From the NCBI GenBank assembly GCA_002011815.1, contig MTOV01000002.1, forward strand, positions 275,238 to 337,137: DNA of 61,900 nt, in the 5' to 3' direction. Positions within the stretch are counted from its first letter, which is position 1. Each line of letters opens with the position of its first letter. This document shows positions 45,395-55,445 of the stretch, one piece after another. The stretch comes from Nitrospirae bacterium JdFR-86 (GTDB lineage: Bacteria; Nitrospirota; Thermodesulfovibrionia; Thermodesulfovibrionales; JdFR-86). Both the position numbers and the translations under genes were made by a program. The notes beneath the pieces were generated by a model, which was given only the letters and a program-made list of their open reading frames with translations, was not told where the DNA came from and did not search any database.

Positions 45395-46120
45395 TTATTC
45401 GTCTTTAATTTTTTCCATACACTCAGGGCATATGCCATGGGTGAAGTCGGCATCTGAATGCTTACGGATATAATCCTCGATTTGATCCCAGTAGCCTTTG
45501 TCATTCCGAATCTTTTTGCACCAAGCGCAGATGGGAAGAAGCCCTTTCAGTGTCTTGACGTTTTCAAGCGCCTCCTTTAGTTTGGCAGTGCGCTCTTCCA
45601 CGAGTTCTTCAAGGTGGTAGCGATATTTCTCCAGTTCTTCCTCTGCCTTTTTCCGTTTTGTAATATCCCTTACTATATGGATTAGCCCTATAAGCTCTCC
45701 GTTGCTGTTAAAGCGCGGTATGGCTCTTACTTCGATAAACATATTCAGATGCGGTTCGAATACCTCAAAAGCGGCAGGCACTCCTGTGCTAAGACATCTG
45801 CAACTCGGACATCCTTCAGGTGGACTGTCCTTCCCGTGATAATACTTGTAGCATTTTGCTTCAGTAGGACTGCTTAAGAAAGGCAGTCCAAGTATTTTCT
45901 CCGCTGCCTTGTTGGCGCGTATGATATTAAAATCCTTGTCATGGATGGTAATCATATCAGTGATTGTATCGAAGATATCTTTCCAGTCCTGCTCTGACTG
46001 ATAGATTATTTCCTGTGACCGCTGATACTTAGCCTTCAGTTTCTCAAGCTCTACACAGCAGTCTCGCAAGGTTTTAAGCTCTTCAAGAAGTTGTTCTCTT
46101 GGCTTGTCTTCATCCTTCAT
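45395..46120 (-). CDS. PAS-domain protein with C-terminal cysteine-pair motif
   Basis: A 241-residue cytoplasmic protein. Short coiled coil (1-~45), a PAS domain (~45-155, with Cys-rich insert 'GCPSCRCLSTGVPAAFEVFEP'), a second coiled coil (~155-190), then 'LLPICAWCKKIRNDKGYWDQ' ... 'GICPECMEKI'. This tail is common in PAS sensors that lack a kinase domain; the two CxxC pairs could bind a metal. No output domain. A TATAAT box lies about 50-60 bp upstream. Ligand unknown. Confidence 0.87.
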   Translation of the reverse strand: MKDEDKPREQLLEELKTLRDCCVELEKLKAKYQRSQEIIYQSEQDWKDIFDTITDMITIHDKDFNIIRANKAAEKILGLPFLSSPTEAKCYKYYHGKDSPPEGCPSCRCLSTGVPAAFEVFEPHLNMFIEVRAIPRFNSNGELIGLIHIVRDITKRKKAEEELEKYRYHLEELVEERTAKLKEALENVKTLKGLLPICAWCKKIRNDKGYWDQIEDYIRKHSDADFTHGICPECMEKIKDE

Positions 46121-46250
46121 AGCTTTTTAACTCCAAAAACGTTCGTTGTCTCTAAACCTAAACTTAAAATTATTATATCAGGCAGGCACAAAATTACTGC
46201 TTTTAATCCAGCTAAACCCTAACGCCCTACATTCTTACTGCCCCGGGATT

Positions 46251-46634
46251 CTATCTCTTCTTTCCGTTCAGATATTCATCAAGTTCATCAGGAGTTGAAA
46301 TAAGGACATCGTAAATCTCTCCGAAGCGTTCGCAGTCAGGCGGGTTGTGCCTTCTGCATTTGGCAGGACGTCTGTCGTATATACTGCAAAGGTTCTTCCG
46401 GTTCAGATATATGCATTTACCCTTAATCAAGAGATGCCATCTGTTGCTTGTTATATAGACCTTGACGGTATCGTAATAAAGATGCCATTTCAGGTCTTCT
46501 ATCTCGGACTTTGTCGTGGGCTTCAGTATCCTGACTGAAAGATTACGGCAACAGATTGCAGGACAATCGCTGCAAACGGCATGGGTAGTCTGTTTTTTCT
46601 GCCTGCCTAACCTCTTATAAGCCAAATTACCCAT
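46251..46634 (-). CDS. YkgJ/UPF0153-type cysteine-cluster protein
   Basis: A 127-residue protein with cysteines in the pattern of zinc/iron-chelating YkgJ proteins: 'CSDCPAICCRNLSVRI' near residue 21 and 'GKCIYLNRKNLCSIYDRRPAKCRRHNPPDC' near 75-105. Such proteins bind a metal, often iron-sulfur or zinc; role unclear. It is isolated and divergent from leuS. Confidence 0.87.
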   Translation of the reverse strand: MGNLAYKRLGRQKKQTTHAVCSDCPAICCRNLSVRILKPTTKSEIEDLKWHLYYDTVKVYITSNRWHLLIKGKCIYLNRKNLCSIYDRRPAKCRRHNPPDCERFGEIYDVLISTPDELDEYLNGKKR

Positions 46635-46692
46635 AACTTTATTAATGATATCATATACCGTTGAAATATCGCATTCTTTAAAACTGCGCCTC

Positions 46693-46722
46693 TTGTCAAC
46701 GCTCTACTGGCACGGATATAAT
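46693..46722 (+). promoter_or_regulatory. Promoter of leuS-lptE-holA
   Basis: TTGTCA (46693-46698) and a perfect TATAAT (46717-46722) are 18 bp apart, 29 bp before the TTG start of leuS. Predicted start near 46729. Confidence 0.75.
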
Positions 46723-46751
46723 AAGTGTCAGTTTTACTGATTGGAGGTCTT

Positions 46752-49262
46752 TTGGAGAAAAAATACAATCCTGAGAAAGTCGAACTCAAGTGGCAGAAAT
46801 ACTGGGCTGAGAACAACCTGCACAAGACCGGTTCAGAGCCTGACAAAAAGAAATTCTACTGCCTTGAAATGTTTCCCTACCCGTCGGGCAAAATCCACAT
46901 GGGGCACGTCCGGAACTATGCAATCGGCGATGTCATCGCCAGGTACAAAAAAATGAGAGGCTTTAATGTGCTTCATCCGATGGGCTGGGACGCCTTCGGA
47001 CTGCCTGCTGAAAACGCAGCAATAAATCAGGGCGTGCATCCTGCAAAGTGGACTTACGACAACATTGATTACATGAAAAACCAGCTCAACCGCATGGGCT
47101 TAAGCTACGACTGGGAAAGGGAAGTCCTTACGTGCAGCCCTGAATACTACAAGTGGAATCAGTGGTTTTTCCTCAAGATGTATGAGAAAGGACTTGCCTA
47201 CAGAAAATCCTCATTCGTTAACTGGTGTCCTTCCTGCGCCACTGTGCTTGCTAATGAACAGGTCATAGACTCAAAGTGCTGGAGGTGCGACAGCATTGTC
47301 GTACAGAAAGAACTCGAACAGTGGTTTCTTAAGATTACCCATTATGCAGAGGAACTCCTTCAGGCGTGCGATTCCCTTAAAGGCTGGCCTGAAAGCGTAG
47401 TGCTTATGCAGAAAAACTGGATTGGAAAAAGCGAAGGTCTGGAAACAGACTTTGCAATAGATGGAATGGATGAAAAAATCCGCATATTCACCACAAGGGC
47501 AGACACCCTCTTTGGTGCAACATTCGTATGCCTTGCACCAGGACATGAGCTTTCTGAAAAACTCGTCACTGACAAGGAAGCACTTGAAAAGGTCAAGGAA
47601 CACTACGGAAAGATGGAGCAGAAAGTAGGACTCTTTACAGGGCATTATGCAATAAACCCTGTCAACGGCGAGAAGATTCCCATCTATGTTGCCAACTTCG
47701 TGCTTATGGAATACGGCACTGGTGCCATAATGTCAGTGCCTGCGCACGACCAGAGAGACTTTGATTTTGCAAAACAATACGGACTGCCTATAAAAACAGT
47801 GGTAGTGCCGGAAGGAAAAGAAAAAATCAGCCTTGATGAAGCTTATGAAGAAGACGGAGTGCTCGTGGATTCAGGAGAATTCACCGGCTTGAAAAGCGCT
47901 GAAGCACGGGTTGCAATCGCAAAATCACTCGAAGAAAAAGGGCTTGGCAAAAGAGTCGTAAACTACAGGCTCAGGGACTGGGGTATCTCAAGACAGCGGT
48001 ACTGGGGAACCCCCATACCCATAATCTACTGCGACAAATGCGGCACCGTGCCTGTGCCAGAGGCAGACCTGCCTGTAATACTTCCGGAAAACGTAAAGTT
48101 CAAAGGCACAGGCGGCTCTCCGCTTAAAGAACTTGAAGATTTCATAAACGTCAACTGTCCCAAATGCGGAGGCAGAGCAAAAAGAGAAACAGACACAATG
48201 GACACGTTTGTGGACTCTTCGTGGTATTTCTTCCGCTACTGCATGCCCAAGGATGACATTGACCTGACCTCAAGACCTCCTGAATTTGACTACTGGATGC
48301 CTGTTGACCAGTATATCGGCGGAGTGGAACACGCTGTCTTGCATCTGCTTTACTCAAGATTCTTTACACGGGTTATGAGAGACCTCGGACTTACAGACTT
48401 AAGCGAGCCTTTCGAGAATCTTCTTACACAGGGCATGGTCTGCAAAGAGACGCTTAAATGTCCTGAGCACGGCTGGCTTCTGCCAGAAGAGGTAAAAGAC
48501 GGAAAATGCATAAAATGCGGCAGTGCGGTGGAATCCGGCAGAGTGGAAAAAATGTCAAAATCGAAAAAGAACGTTGTAGACCCTGACCACCTGATAAACA
48601 AATACGGTGCAGACACTGCCCGCTTGTTCTCGCTTTTTGCCGCACCGCCTGAAAAAGACCTCGAATGGTCTGACAAAGGAGTAGAAGGCACTTACAGGTT
48701 TCTGCACAGGGTATGGAACATCGTCTATCAGAACCTTGAAAAACTAAAGGAAGCAAAAGGCACAGAGCCTGACATGAACGCCCTTCTCAGAAAAACACAC
48801 CAGACCATTAAACGTGTCACCAATGACATAGAAAGAGAATATCATTTCAACACAGCCATCGCTGCCATGATGGAACTCGTAAATGAGATAAGCTCTTTTA
48901 AGCCGAAATCCGACAAGGACTGGGGGACGTTCAGGTTTGCCGTAGAGACCGTGCTCCTTCTGCTTTCACCGTTTTCACCTCACATAGCAGAGGAACTTTG
49001 GGAGACTCTTGGAAACAGTCCGAGCATCTTCAACAAACCCTGGCCCTCATGGGATGAGGAAATAGCAAAAGAAGAAGAGATAGAACTCGTTATACAGGTA
49101 AACGGAAAGGTCAGGGCAAAACTGATGATACCTGCAGGACTGCCTGAAGAAGAGATAAAACAGAAAGCACTCAATGAGCCAAAGATAAAGGCTCTGACCG
49201 ATGAAAAACCAATCAAGAAAATCTTCGTAATCAGGGGAAGACTTCTTAACATCGTAATTTAA
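46752..49262 (+). CDS. leuS: Leucyl-tRNA synthetase
   Basis: Charges tRNA-Leu. About 836 residues from TTG 46752, chosen because GGAGG lies 4 nt upstream and the protein begins [16 protein letters not shown], as in the family; a GTG at 46725 would lie before that site. Seen are the HIGH-type motif in '[19 protein letters not shown]', the editing domain ('[19 protein letters not shown]'), and KMSKS ('[14 protein letters not shown]'). An extra zinc-ribbon pair ('CDKCGTVP', '[10 protein letters not shown]') is in the leucine-specific/ZN insert. It is followed by lptE and holA. Confidence 0.98.
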   Translation: MEKKYNPEKVELKWQKYWAENNLHKTGSEPDKKKFYCLEMFPYPSGKIHMGHVRNYAIGDVIARYKKMRGFNVLHPMGWDAFGLPAENAAINQGVHPAKWTYDNIDYMKNQLNRMGLSYDWEREVLTCSPEYYKWNQWFFLKMYEKGLAYRKSSFVNWCPSCATVLANEQVIDSKCWRCDSIVVQKELEQWFLKITHYAEELLQACDSLKGWPESVVLMQKNWIGKSEGLETDFAIDGMDEKIRIFTTRADTLFGATFVCLAPGHELSEKLVTDKEALEKVKEHYGKMEQKVGLFTGHYAINPVNGEKIPIYVANFVLMEYGTGAIMSVPAHDQRDFDFAKQYGLPIKTVVVPEGKEKISLDEAYEEDGVLVDSGEFTGLKSAEARVAIAKSLEEKGLGKRVVNYRLRDWGISRQRYWGTPIPIIYCDKCGTVPVPEADLPVILPENVKFKGTGGSPLKELEDFINVNCPKCGGRAKRETDTMDTFVDSSWYFFRYCMPKDDIDLTSRPPEFDYWMPVDQYIGGVEHAVLHLLYSRFFTRVMRDLGLTDLSEPFENLLTQGMVCKETLKCPEHGWLLPEEVKDGKCIKCGSAVESGRVEKMSKSKKNVVDPDHLINKYGADTARLFSLFAAPPEKDLEWSDKGVEGTYRFLHRVWNIVYQNLEKLKEAKGTEPDMNALLRKTHQTIKRVTNDIEREYHFNTAIAAMMELVNEISSFKPKSDKDWGTFRFAVETVLLLLSPFSPHIAEELWETLGNSPSIFNKPWPSWDEEIAKEEEIELVIQVNGKVRAKLMIPAGLPEEEIKQKALNEPKIKALTDEKPIKKIFVIRGRLLNIVI

Positions 49263-49284
49263 CCAAACAGAAAGAGTATTTTCA

Positions 49285-49782
49285 GTGAAAACACTTAAAT
49301 CATTATTCAGTATTTTTTATCCGTTATTCCTTGCGTGCTCTCTATTGTTCTTCGCAGGCTGCGGCTATGTAATTCAGAAAGCGCCCTCTGTTGATTCCGT
49401 AAGGCTCGGCAGGATAGAAAACAGGACATTCGAGCCGAAACTTGAGGACAGGCTTTACGAAGCCCTTGCACGTGCGCTTATGAAAAACGGCATCCGCATA
49501 GACGAAAAATCAGCCCACACGATTAAGGGCGTTATAGATGAATTCAAGCTCAGAAGCCGCACGGAAAAAGAAGGCATAACCGTGCAGTATGAAATAATTA
49601 TAAAAGGAAAGTTCTTCCTTGAAGGCCCGGAAGGACAAAGAGAACTAAGAAACAGAGGCTTGTTCATCGTATCCTTTACAAGCGAGGACACACTGAACAG
49701 AGTAAGAGCGCTTAAGGAAGAAGCCACTGTAAGGGCGCTTTCGGACATGGCTGAAGAGATAGCAGCCTCGATACTTTATTAG
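49285..49782 (+). CDS. lptE: LPS-assembly lipoprotein LptE
   Basis: A 165-residue lipoprotein with signal 'SLLFFAGCGYVI' (lipobox AGC), followed by the LptE pattern 'VRLGRIENRTFEPKLEDRLYEALARALMKNG'. LptE plugs the LptD barrel and helps deliver lipopolysaccharide to the outer membrane. Start GTG 49285. The leuS-lptE-holA order is common in Gram-negative bacteria and argues for an LPS-bearing outer membrane. Confidence 0.9.
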   Translation: MKTLKSLFSIFYPLFLACSLLFFAGCGYVIQKAPSVDSVRLGRIENRTFEPKLEDRLYEALARALMKNGIRIDEKSAHTIKGVIDEFKLRSRTEKEGITVQYEIIIKGKFFLEGPEGQRELRNRGLFIVSFTSEDTLNRVRALKEEATVRALSDMAEEIAASILY

Positions 49783-49784
49783 AG

Positions 49785-50651
49785 ATGAGCATAAAGGGAT
49801 TTTTTGAAGAACTGAAAAAAGGGCTTAAAGCTCCGGCGTATCTTCTTTATTCAGGGGAAAAGTTCCTGCTCAAAGAAGCCTTGTTTTCCATAAAAAACAC
49901 CATACCTGAGACTGAAAGAGATTTCTTATTCAATGTATTCGACACAGAGGATGCAGTCCCCGTAGAGCAGATAGTGGATATTCTCTACACCGTGCCTTTT
50001 ATCGGCGGAAGAAAGATAGTTGTAGTGGAGAACTCACAGAAGTTTTCCGACTCTGATATCAAGAAGCTGGCACGGTATATTTCAGAACCTTCGCCAGACT
50101 CTGTCCTTGTGCTTCTTAACAGCAGTAATGTTAAGAAGTCCCACAGGGAAGCGCTGAAAGGCGCAAAGCTCATTCCTCTTGAGATAAGGGAAAAGGAACT
50201 TCCGTTCTGGATAAAAGAGAAGGCATCCCGCAAGGGACTCATACTTACAGCCGACGCAGTAGAGTATCTTATCGGCACAGTAGGACCTGATGCAGGAGTC
50301 TTGTCCTCTGAGGTAGAAAAGCTCACACTGGCAGGCAAAAAAACCCTTGATGCAGATGACATAAGAGAGATAGTCAAAGGTAGTGGCGGCGGTTATGATG
50401 TCTTTGACCTTATAGACGCCCTGAAGCGCAAAAACGCCGAGATGGTCTTCAGGATATACAAAACGCTTTCTGAAACACAGGAACCTTCCCTTCTCCTCGG
50501 CGCACTTAACTGGCACTACGGAAGGCTTCCGGAGTCGTGGAAAGAGAAAACAAAGGTGTTTGCACTTCTAAACGAAGCAGATATTATGATAAAAAGCTCT
50601 GGCGGGGCGTTTCCGCTGGAGTATCTACTCGTCAGGCTGCTTCAGCTTTAA
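49785..50651 (+). CDS. holA: DNA polymerase III delta subunit HolA
   Basis: HolA opens the sliding clamp ring in the clamp loader. The 288-residue protein has the family start 'APAYLLYSGEKFLLKEALFSIK', 'NVFDTEDAVPVEQIVDILYTVPFIGGRKIVVVEN', and the lid region 'GGGYDVFDLIDALKRKNAEMVFRIYKTL'. Starts 3 bp after lptE and its last 20 bp overlap the convergent rpsT. Confidence 0.92.
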   Translation: MSIKGFFEELKKGLKAPAYLLYSGEKFLLKEALFSIKNTIPETERDFLFNVFDTEDAVPVEQIVDILYTVPFIGGRKIVVVENSQKFSDSDIKKLARYISEPSPDSVLVLLNSSNVKKSHREALKGAKLIPLEIREKELPFWIKEKASRKGLILTADAVEYLIGTVGPDAGVLSSEVEKLTLAGKKTLDADDIREIVKGSGGGYDVFDLIDALKRKNAEMVFRIYKTLSETQEPSLLLGALNWHYGRLPESWKEKTKVFALLNEADIMIKSSGGAFPLEYLLVRLLQL

Positions 50652-50928
50652 GCACAGTATTTGCCAGTTTGGAAAGCCTCGATATCTTTCTTGAAGCAGT
50701 GTTTTTGTGCAAAACGCCTTTTGAGGCTGCTGAACTGATAGCTTTGATTGCCTCTCTCAGGGTCTTTTCCACTTGCTCTTTGTCTTTTGAGCTTACTGCT
50801 TCCCTGACCCTCTTCGTAAGGGTTTTTATCCTCGTGCGGACGGCTTTATTTCTAAGCCTCCGCTTCTCAGCCTGCCTAACCCTTTTTAAGACCGAAAGCT
50901 TTTTCTTTGGTGCTGCCTTTGCTGGCAA
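50632..50928 (-). CDS. rpsT: 30S ribosomal protein S20
   Basis: A 98-residue, lysine/arginine-rich helical protein that binds 16S rRNA: 'LKRVRQAEKRRLRNKAVRTRIKTLTKRVREAV', 'KGVLHKNTASRKISRLSKL'. Start is TTG 50928 with GGAGGAG upstream; E. coli rpsT also uses TTG. Shares its last bases with the convergent holA. Confidence 0.97.
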   Translation of the reverse strand: MPAKAAPKKKLSVLKRVRQAEKRRLRNKAVRTRIKTLTKRVREAVSSKDKEQVEKTLREAIKAISSAASKGVLHKNTASRKISRLSKLANTVLKAEAA

Positions 50929-51005
50929 AATCTCCTCCTTTTCTGAATCTAAAGCAATATATTAAATACCATAATCAGAAATATAAAATCAAGAGACATA
51001 CCGGA

Positions 51006-51980
51006 TTAATCAAGCTCTAAAAATCTAACAAGCTTTTCTGAGACCAAAGGCAAAACCTTCTTCACGGCGTTGTAAACAGCCTCGTTATAAGACACATGCC
51101 CTGCCCTCTTGTTCGCATAGACCTTTCCCACGATTAACCCTGTTTTTGAATCTGTAACAGTCAGAGAGACCGCTGCACGTGCGAACTGCCATCCCGGTTT
51201 GTCCACATCTATCGGTCTCACATCCACTGTGCCTGCAATCAGAACCTCTGCCTCATCCTTCCTGTCAGTGAGGACAAACCCGCGTTTAAGCAGTGTTTCG
51301 GTTATGCTGTTCTTTATTGTCTTACCCTCTTCACCGGTTATGTCCACGAACACCGGCATGGCTGACTTTAGTTTTGAAACCTCACGAAAAACAGCCTGTA
51401 TGTCGTAATCCACAGGGACTTCCTCATCAAAACCAACGACTCTTAGCCGGCTGACAGTCACCTCCCTTTGCATCCACAACCCGAGTATTTTATTCAGGGA
51501 CTTAAATTTCATAAAACTGCTTTCAGCCAAATCAACCGAGTTGAAACGCTCTTTGATAATACTGTCCAGATTTTCTACCTCTCTTAGCCAGTCCTTTCTT
51601 GCCTTCTTCTTCTCAAGCACTGCCAGTGCATAATAGAGTGCTTTATCCTCGCTAAACATTGTCTTTGGAATCTGTATTCCTCTGGGCTGTTCTGAGGACA
51701 GTGCCCTGATATAGGATTCAATACCCTGCCCTGAAACCTCAACACCTGATGTATCTATAACAGACTTCACCCTGTCATAAGCATTGTTAAAGACCCGGGA
51801 CTCAAACTTGCCTGACAATTCCCTTATAGCCTGATTGCGAGCTTCGATTTCCGACTGTCCGCTTCCCACGGCAGTAACGTAACGGGATTCCCGGTATTTC
51901 CAGCCGGGCTTAAGAACATCCTTTGCGCACCCTGCAGTTATTATTACTGCAACCAGAACCAGATAACCCAACCTAAACAT
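51006..51980 (-). CDS. LPP20-like lipoprotein
   Basis: A 324-residue lipoprotein from ATG 51980 (AAGGAGGTGAG upstream). Signal 'MFRLGYLVLVAVIITAGC' ends in lipobox TAGC. Residues ~30-120 ('VTAVGSGQSEIEARNQAIRELSGKFESRV') match the LPP20 domain. The C-terminal part, 'VLIAGTVDVRPIDVDKPGWQFARAAVSLTV', resembles a GNA1162/CsgG-like fold. Third gene of a lipoprotein operon; role in the envelope is likely. Confidence 0.8.
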   Translation of the reverse strand: MFRLGYLVLVAVIITAGCAKDVLKPGWKYRESRYVTAVGSGQSEIEARNQAIRELSGKFESRVFNNAYDRVKSVIDTSGVEVSGQGIESYIRALSSEQPRGIQIPKTMFSEDKALYYALAVLEKKKARKDWLREVENLDSIIKERFNSVDLAESSFMKFKSLNKILGLWMQREVTVSRLRVVGFDEEVPVDYDIQAVFREVSKLKSAMPVFVDITGEEGKTIKNSITETLLKRGFVLTDRKDEAEVLIAGTVDVRPIDVDKPGWQFARAAVSLTVTDSKTGLIVGKVYANKRAGHVSYNEAVYNAVKKVLPLVSEKLVRFLELD

Positions 51981-51997
51981 ACATCTCACCTCCTTCC

Positions 51998-53290
51998 TCA
52001 ATACATCGTTTCGAACAGCAGGAACTTTGTCTCACCCGCCTTTACCTCGACAGTCTCCACAGGTCTTTTTACTCCTCCGCACAGCCTTACATAAGTATTA
52101 TATCGCCCCTCAGGCAAAAACACACGTGTAAGATATATTTCTCCTGGCAGAGTCCTCCACGACCTTGTATCCGCTCTTTCAAGCGCAATATTTGCGATAT
52201 TAAAAATCAGCTTTGCTAAATCCCTCTGTGCCTTGCTCTTTATGCCTTTTGTAGCGGCATCCACCACAGCTTGTTTGGCTACTGCCCTTGCTATGGTCTT
52301 TGCAACAACCCTCCCCTTGCGGTCATCCAGATTTTTAACTGCGATGCTGTTAATATCCTCTACAAGTTCGGTCTCTGCCTCGATATTCACGGATTCGGAC
52401 TCAACGACCAGCTTACTGTCTCTGCAAGAAGGAGGGGTTACCACAAATCTCGGAAAGGCAAGCGTGACCGGACCGTGCTTGGTCGGAACAAAGATTTTAT
52501 CCTCTTCCTTAACTGGAGCCTCGCCATTGAAATGAATAAGGACTATCTTGCCGAGTTTTTCGGCTTTCTTCTGGCTGAGCCACTGGATACTGTCAATGTC
52601 AAGCTCATGCTTAAGTTCATCGAGCCTTCCGACAGCCTCCCCCACCCTTAACAGATCGTCAACGAGCAAAGAGGGTACAGGTGTCCCATAGTTTTTTTGA
52701 TAATCCTTAAACACGTTAAATGCCTTGTAATAGTCAATGTAAGCGTCCTGCAGGTTGTGCACTGCCTCGTACACCATACCGCTCAGGTATCTGCCGAAGG
52801 CATCCTCCTTGTAAACGTTTTTCCGTTCATACTTGTCATTGAACATATTCAGGTTTGCATCGAGTCTCCGGCACTCGACAAGGGCTTCCTCGTAATCACC
52901 GAGCATCAGGTAGTTGATTGCGGAAAACAGGTTGATAAGCGCCTTTTCAAAGTCCTCTCCGGCATAAGGTCTGGTGTAGTCATTAATGATAAAAGCAGCC
53001 GTCTCTCTTGTAATGCTTTTTGTCCACAACTCTTCTGCCAGTTGTTCTGCTTGATGGAAATACTCGTTGCTTTTCTGGTAGTTTCCACACAGCATGTTTA
53101 TCTGTGCGGCATCAAGAAGAAACAGCAGCTTTCTGTTTGAACCGTAGGATTTTTCTTTCTCCTCGATGTATCTGGTGGCAAGAGGGCAGTTGCCAGCTGC
53201 CATATAGTCTTCAAGGGCATTATAGTTAAGCCCTCTGGCACAGCTGCTTCCCAGAAAAAGCACAAAAAGGACTGCAAGGATTCTCCTCAT
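51998..53290 (-). CDS. COG3014-type lipoprotein
   Basis: A 430-residue lipoprotein: 'MRRILAVLFVLFLGSSCARG' (lipobox GSSC), then TPR-like helices to ~240, and a beta-rich C-terminal part ('GKIVLIHFNGEAPVKEEDKIFVPTKHGPVTLAFPRFV', 'LPEGRYNTYVRLCGGVKRPVETVEVKAGE'). Matches the COG3014 group of uncharacterised proteins. Lies between LpoB-like and LPP20-like genes; an outer-membrane role is inferred. Confidence 0.8.
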   Translation of the reverse strand: MRRILAVLFVLFLGSSCARGLNYNALEDYMAAGNCPLATRYIEEKEKSYGSNRKLLFLLDAAQINMLCGNYQKSNEYFHQAEQLAEELWTKSITRETAAFIINDYTRPYAGEDFEKALINLFSAINYLMLGDYEEALVECRRLDANLNMFNDKYERKNVYKEDAFGRYLSGMVYEAVHNLQDAYIDYYKAFNVFKDYQKNYGTPVPSLLVDDLLRVGEAVGRLDELKHELDIDSIQWLSQKKAEKLGKIVLIHFNGEAPVKEEDKIFVPTKHGPVTLAFPRFVVTPPSCRDSKLVVESESVNIEAETELVEDINSIAVKNLDDRKGRVVAKTIARAVAKQAVVDAATKGIKSKAQRDLAKLIFNIANIALERADTRSWRTLPGEIYLTRVFLPEGRYNTYVRLCGGVKRPVETVEVKAGETKFLLFETMY

Positions 53291-53321
53291 CGGACTGCAA
53301 CAGCAGGATACCAGCCGTGCC

Positions 53322-53921
53322 TTAAAATCCCAGACGGCGGCGCTTTACATACTTCTTTATCTTCTTTTCGCCTATCCACACTTTCTTGTTCGTCTTAAGG
53401 TCTATGAGTTCGAGATTCACCTGATAGAATATGACCGCCTTGCCGCTGATTTTGTCCATAATGGAATTGATGGAACCTTTAAGCATATAGTCAGCGCCTA
53501 TTTCTTCGCCCATGGGTTTTGCCGTCTCTTCTGCCGCGTGTATTGCCTGGTCCCTCCGCTCCTCTCTCACCTCTTCCCTTTCTCCCCTGCTTGCCACAAA
53601 CTCGACTTCGCCGGAGTTGATAAGCGCCCTTTCAAGGTCTTTGACAAACGTCTGGACATTGATATGCTCATGGCTGCGGTTTTCGACCGTTCCCACGATG
53701 ACCACCGGCGGCTTTCCGCCATGCGCAATCTTGAACCTCTCAAGCCACGGACGGTTAAGTGCATCACGAATCATCTCCTCTGATACAAGACGGGAGTCTG
53801 TATCATTCCATCTGCCGCTGAGGTCTATGACCTCCTCCACTTCCACTCTTTTTACGCCGGCGCATCCAGATACAACCAGCATAAGACATATCAATAAGGC
53901 TAAAACGATATATTTCCTCAT
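53322..53921 (-). CDS. LpoB-like penicillin-binding protein activator
   Basis: A 199-residue lipoprotein: signal 'ICLMLVVSGCAGV' then 'LSGRWNDTDSRLVSEEMI', 'VIVGTVENRSHEHINVQTFVKDLERALINSG', and 'ADYMLKGSINSIMDKISGKAVIFYQVNLELIDLKTNKKVW', the pattern of LpoB (COG3417). LpoB spans the periplasm to activate PBP1b. First gene of the three-lipoprotein operon. Confidence 0.85.
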   Translation of the reverse strand: MRKYIVLALLICLMLVVSGCAGVKRVEVEEVIDLSGRWNDTDSRLVSEEMIRDALNRPWLERFKIAHGGKPPVVIVGTVENRSHEHINVQTFVKDLERALINSGEVEFVASRGEREEVREERRDQAIHAAEETAKPMGEEIGADYMLKGSINSIMDKISGKAVIFYQVNLELIDLKTNKKVWIGEKKIKKYVKRRRLGF

Positions 53922-54030
53922 TGCCGATTACCTCCTGCTGCTGTTTTATAAACGGACATCTTAAACAGTCCTGCCTCTAAATAATTTAGCAGATTCTTTA
54001 CAGGGTTTCATCAAGTGCCCTTTATTTTAC

Positions 54031-54060
54031 TTGCGATTATGTGCCCTGTCCCTATATAAT
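54031..54060 (+). promoter_or_regulatory. Promoter of the mdh-ndk-acd-etf-fabD operon
   Basis: TTGCGA (54031-54036), 18 bp, TATAAT (54055-54060), only 15 bp before the mdh ATG. The expected leader is about 9 nt, which fits the lack of a clear ribosome site there. Confidence 0.65.
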
Positions 54061-54075
54061 TACTTGTTTCTCTTT

Positions 54076-55002
54076 ATGAAAACAAAGACATCCATAATAG
54101 GCGCAGGCAATGTAGGAGCGTCTCTGGCTCAGCTTATAGCGTACTCAGGGCTCTCTGATGTGGTGCTGTTTGACATCGTAAAGGGCATCCCCCAGGGAAA
54201 GGCTCTGGACATCTCAGAGGCATGTCCCCTGTGGAACTCGTCTGTTTCTGTAAAAGGCACTAACAACTATGAAGACACCGCAGGCTCTGACATCGTCGTC
54301 ATAACCGCCGGTCTTCCGAGAAAACCCGGAATGTCCAGAGACGACCTGCTACAGGCAAACGCAGAGATAGTAAGAAAAGCCACAGAAGAAGCATGCAGGG
54401 TCTCGCCTGAGTCCATTCTTATAATAGTAACGAACCCCATGGATGTAATGACATACCTTGCATGGAAGGTCTCAGGTTTTCCTCCTGAAAGAGTAATGGG
54501 AATGGGAGGAGTGCTGGATTCTGCAAGGTTCAGGACATTCGTGGCATGGGAATTTGGAGTCTCGGTTGAGGATGTCGAAGCCCTTGTGCTTGGCGGTCAC
54601 GGAGACCAGATGGTGCCCATGCCGAGATTTACAACAGTAAAAGGGGTTCCGATAACCGAACTCCTGACAGGAGAAAAAATAGACAGCCTCATACAGAGAA
54701 CGAAAAACGGGGGGGCTGAGATAGTATCCTATCTTAAGACAGGAAGCGCTTATTACGCACCGGCAGCCTCGGTATTCGAAATGCTTAAGTCAATAATCTT
54801 GGATGAAAAAAGAATGCTTCCGTGTGCCGCATATCTCAGCGGACAGTACGGGATAAACGACATCTATGCAGGAGTGCCTGTAGTTCTTGGCAGAAAAGGC
54901 GTTGAGAAAATTGTAGAACTCAAGCTCGAAGACAGCGAAAAGAAAAAACTTGAAGAATCTGCTTCTGCTGTAAGAAATCTTGTAGAAAAACTCGGTTTAT
55001 AA
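54076..55002 (+). CDS. mdh: Malate dehydrogenase
   Basis: Interconverts malate and oxaloacetate with NAD. The 308-residue protein from ATG 54076 has '[20 protein letters not shown]' (NAD fold), '[21 protein letters not shown]' with the malate-type arginine pair, '[14 protein letters not shown]', and '[15 protein letters not shown]' with the active-site histidine. The upstream in-frame codons lie within the promoter and are rejected. It starts a six-gene operon. Confidence 0.95.
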   Translation: MKTKTSIIGAGNVGASLAQLIAYSGLSDVVLFDIVKGIPQGKALDISEACPLWNSSVSVKGTNNYEDTAGSDIVVITAGLPRKPGMSRDDLLQANAEIVRKATEEACRVSPESILIIVTNPMDVMTYLAWKVSGFPPERVMGMGGVLDSARFRTFVAWEFGVSVEDVEALVLGGHGDQMVPMPRFTTVKGVPITELLTGEKIDSLIQRTKNGGAEIVSYLKTGSAYYAPAASVFEMLKSIILDEKRMLPCAAYLSGQYGINDIYAGVPVVLGRKGVEKIVELKLEDSEKKKLEESASAVRNLVEKLGL

Positions 55003-55013
55003 TAGGAGGAATC

Positions 55014-55430
55014 ATGCAGAGAACGCTCTCGATAGTAAAGCCTGACGGCGTGCAGAAGAACCTTATCGGAGAGGTAATCAGCAGGTTTGAGAAAAAGGGT
55101 CTGAGGATAAAGGCTCTTAAGATGCTTCATGTGACAAAGGAGCAGGCAAAAAAATTCTATATCGTGCACAAGGAAAAGCCTTTTTACGACGACCTTACGA
55201 ACTTCCTCTCTGAAGGTCCTATTGTGGTAATGGTCATCGAGGGTGAGGACGCAATAGCAAAGGTAAGGGAGACAATGGGTGCAACCAACCCAAAGGAAGC
55301 CGCACCGGGCACTATAAGAGCGGACTTCGCAACCGACATCGAGCGCAACATAGTGCACGGCTCTGACTCCCCGGAGTCAGCGGCATACGAGATACCGTTC
55401 TTTTTCTCAGCCGTAGAGATAATGGACTAA
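55014..55430 (+). CDS. ndk: Nucleoside diphosphate kinase
   Basis: Transfers phosphate between nucleoside di- and triphosphates. The 138-residue protein begins '[29 protein letters not shown]' and contains the active-site histidine in '[18 protein letters not shown]'. Good ribosome site AGGAGG. Housekeeping gene within the mdh-etf operon. Confidence 0.98.
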   Translation: MQRTLSIVKPDGVQKNLIGEVISRFEKKGLRIKALKMLHVTKEQAKKFYIVHKEKPFYDDLTNFLSEGPIVVMVIEGEDAIAKVRETMGATNPKEAAPGTIRADFATDIERNIVHGSDSPESAAYEIPFFFSAVEIMD

Positions 55431-55445
55431 TTTCTGGAGGGCGTT

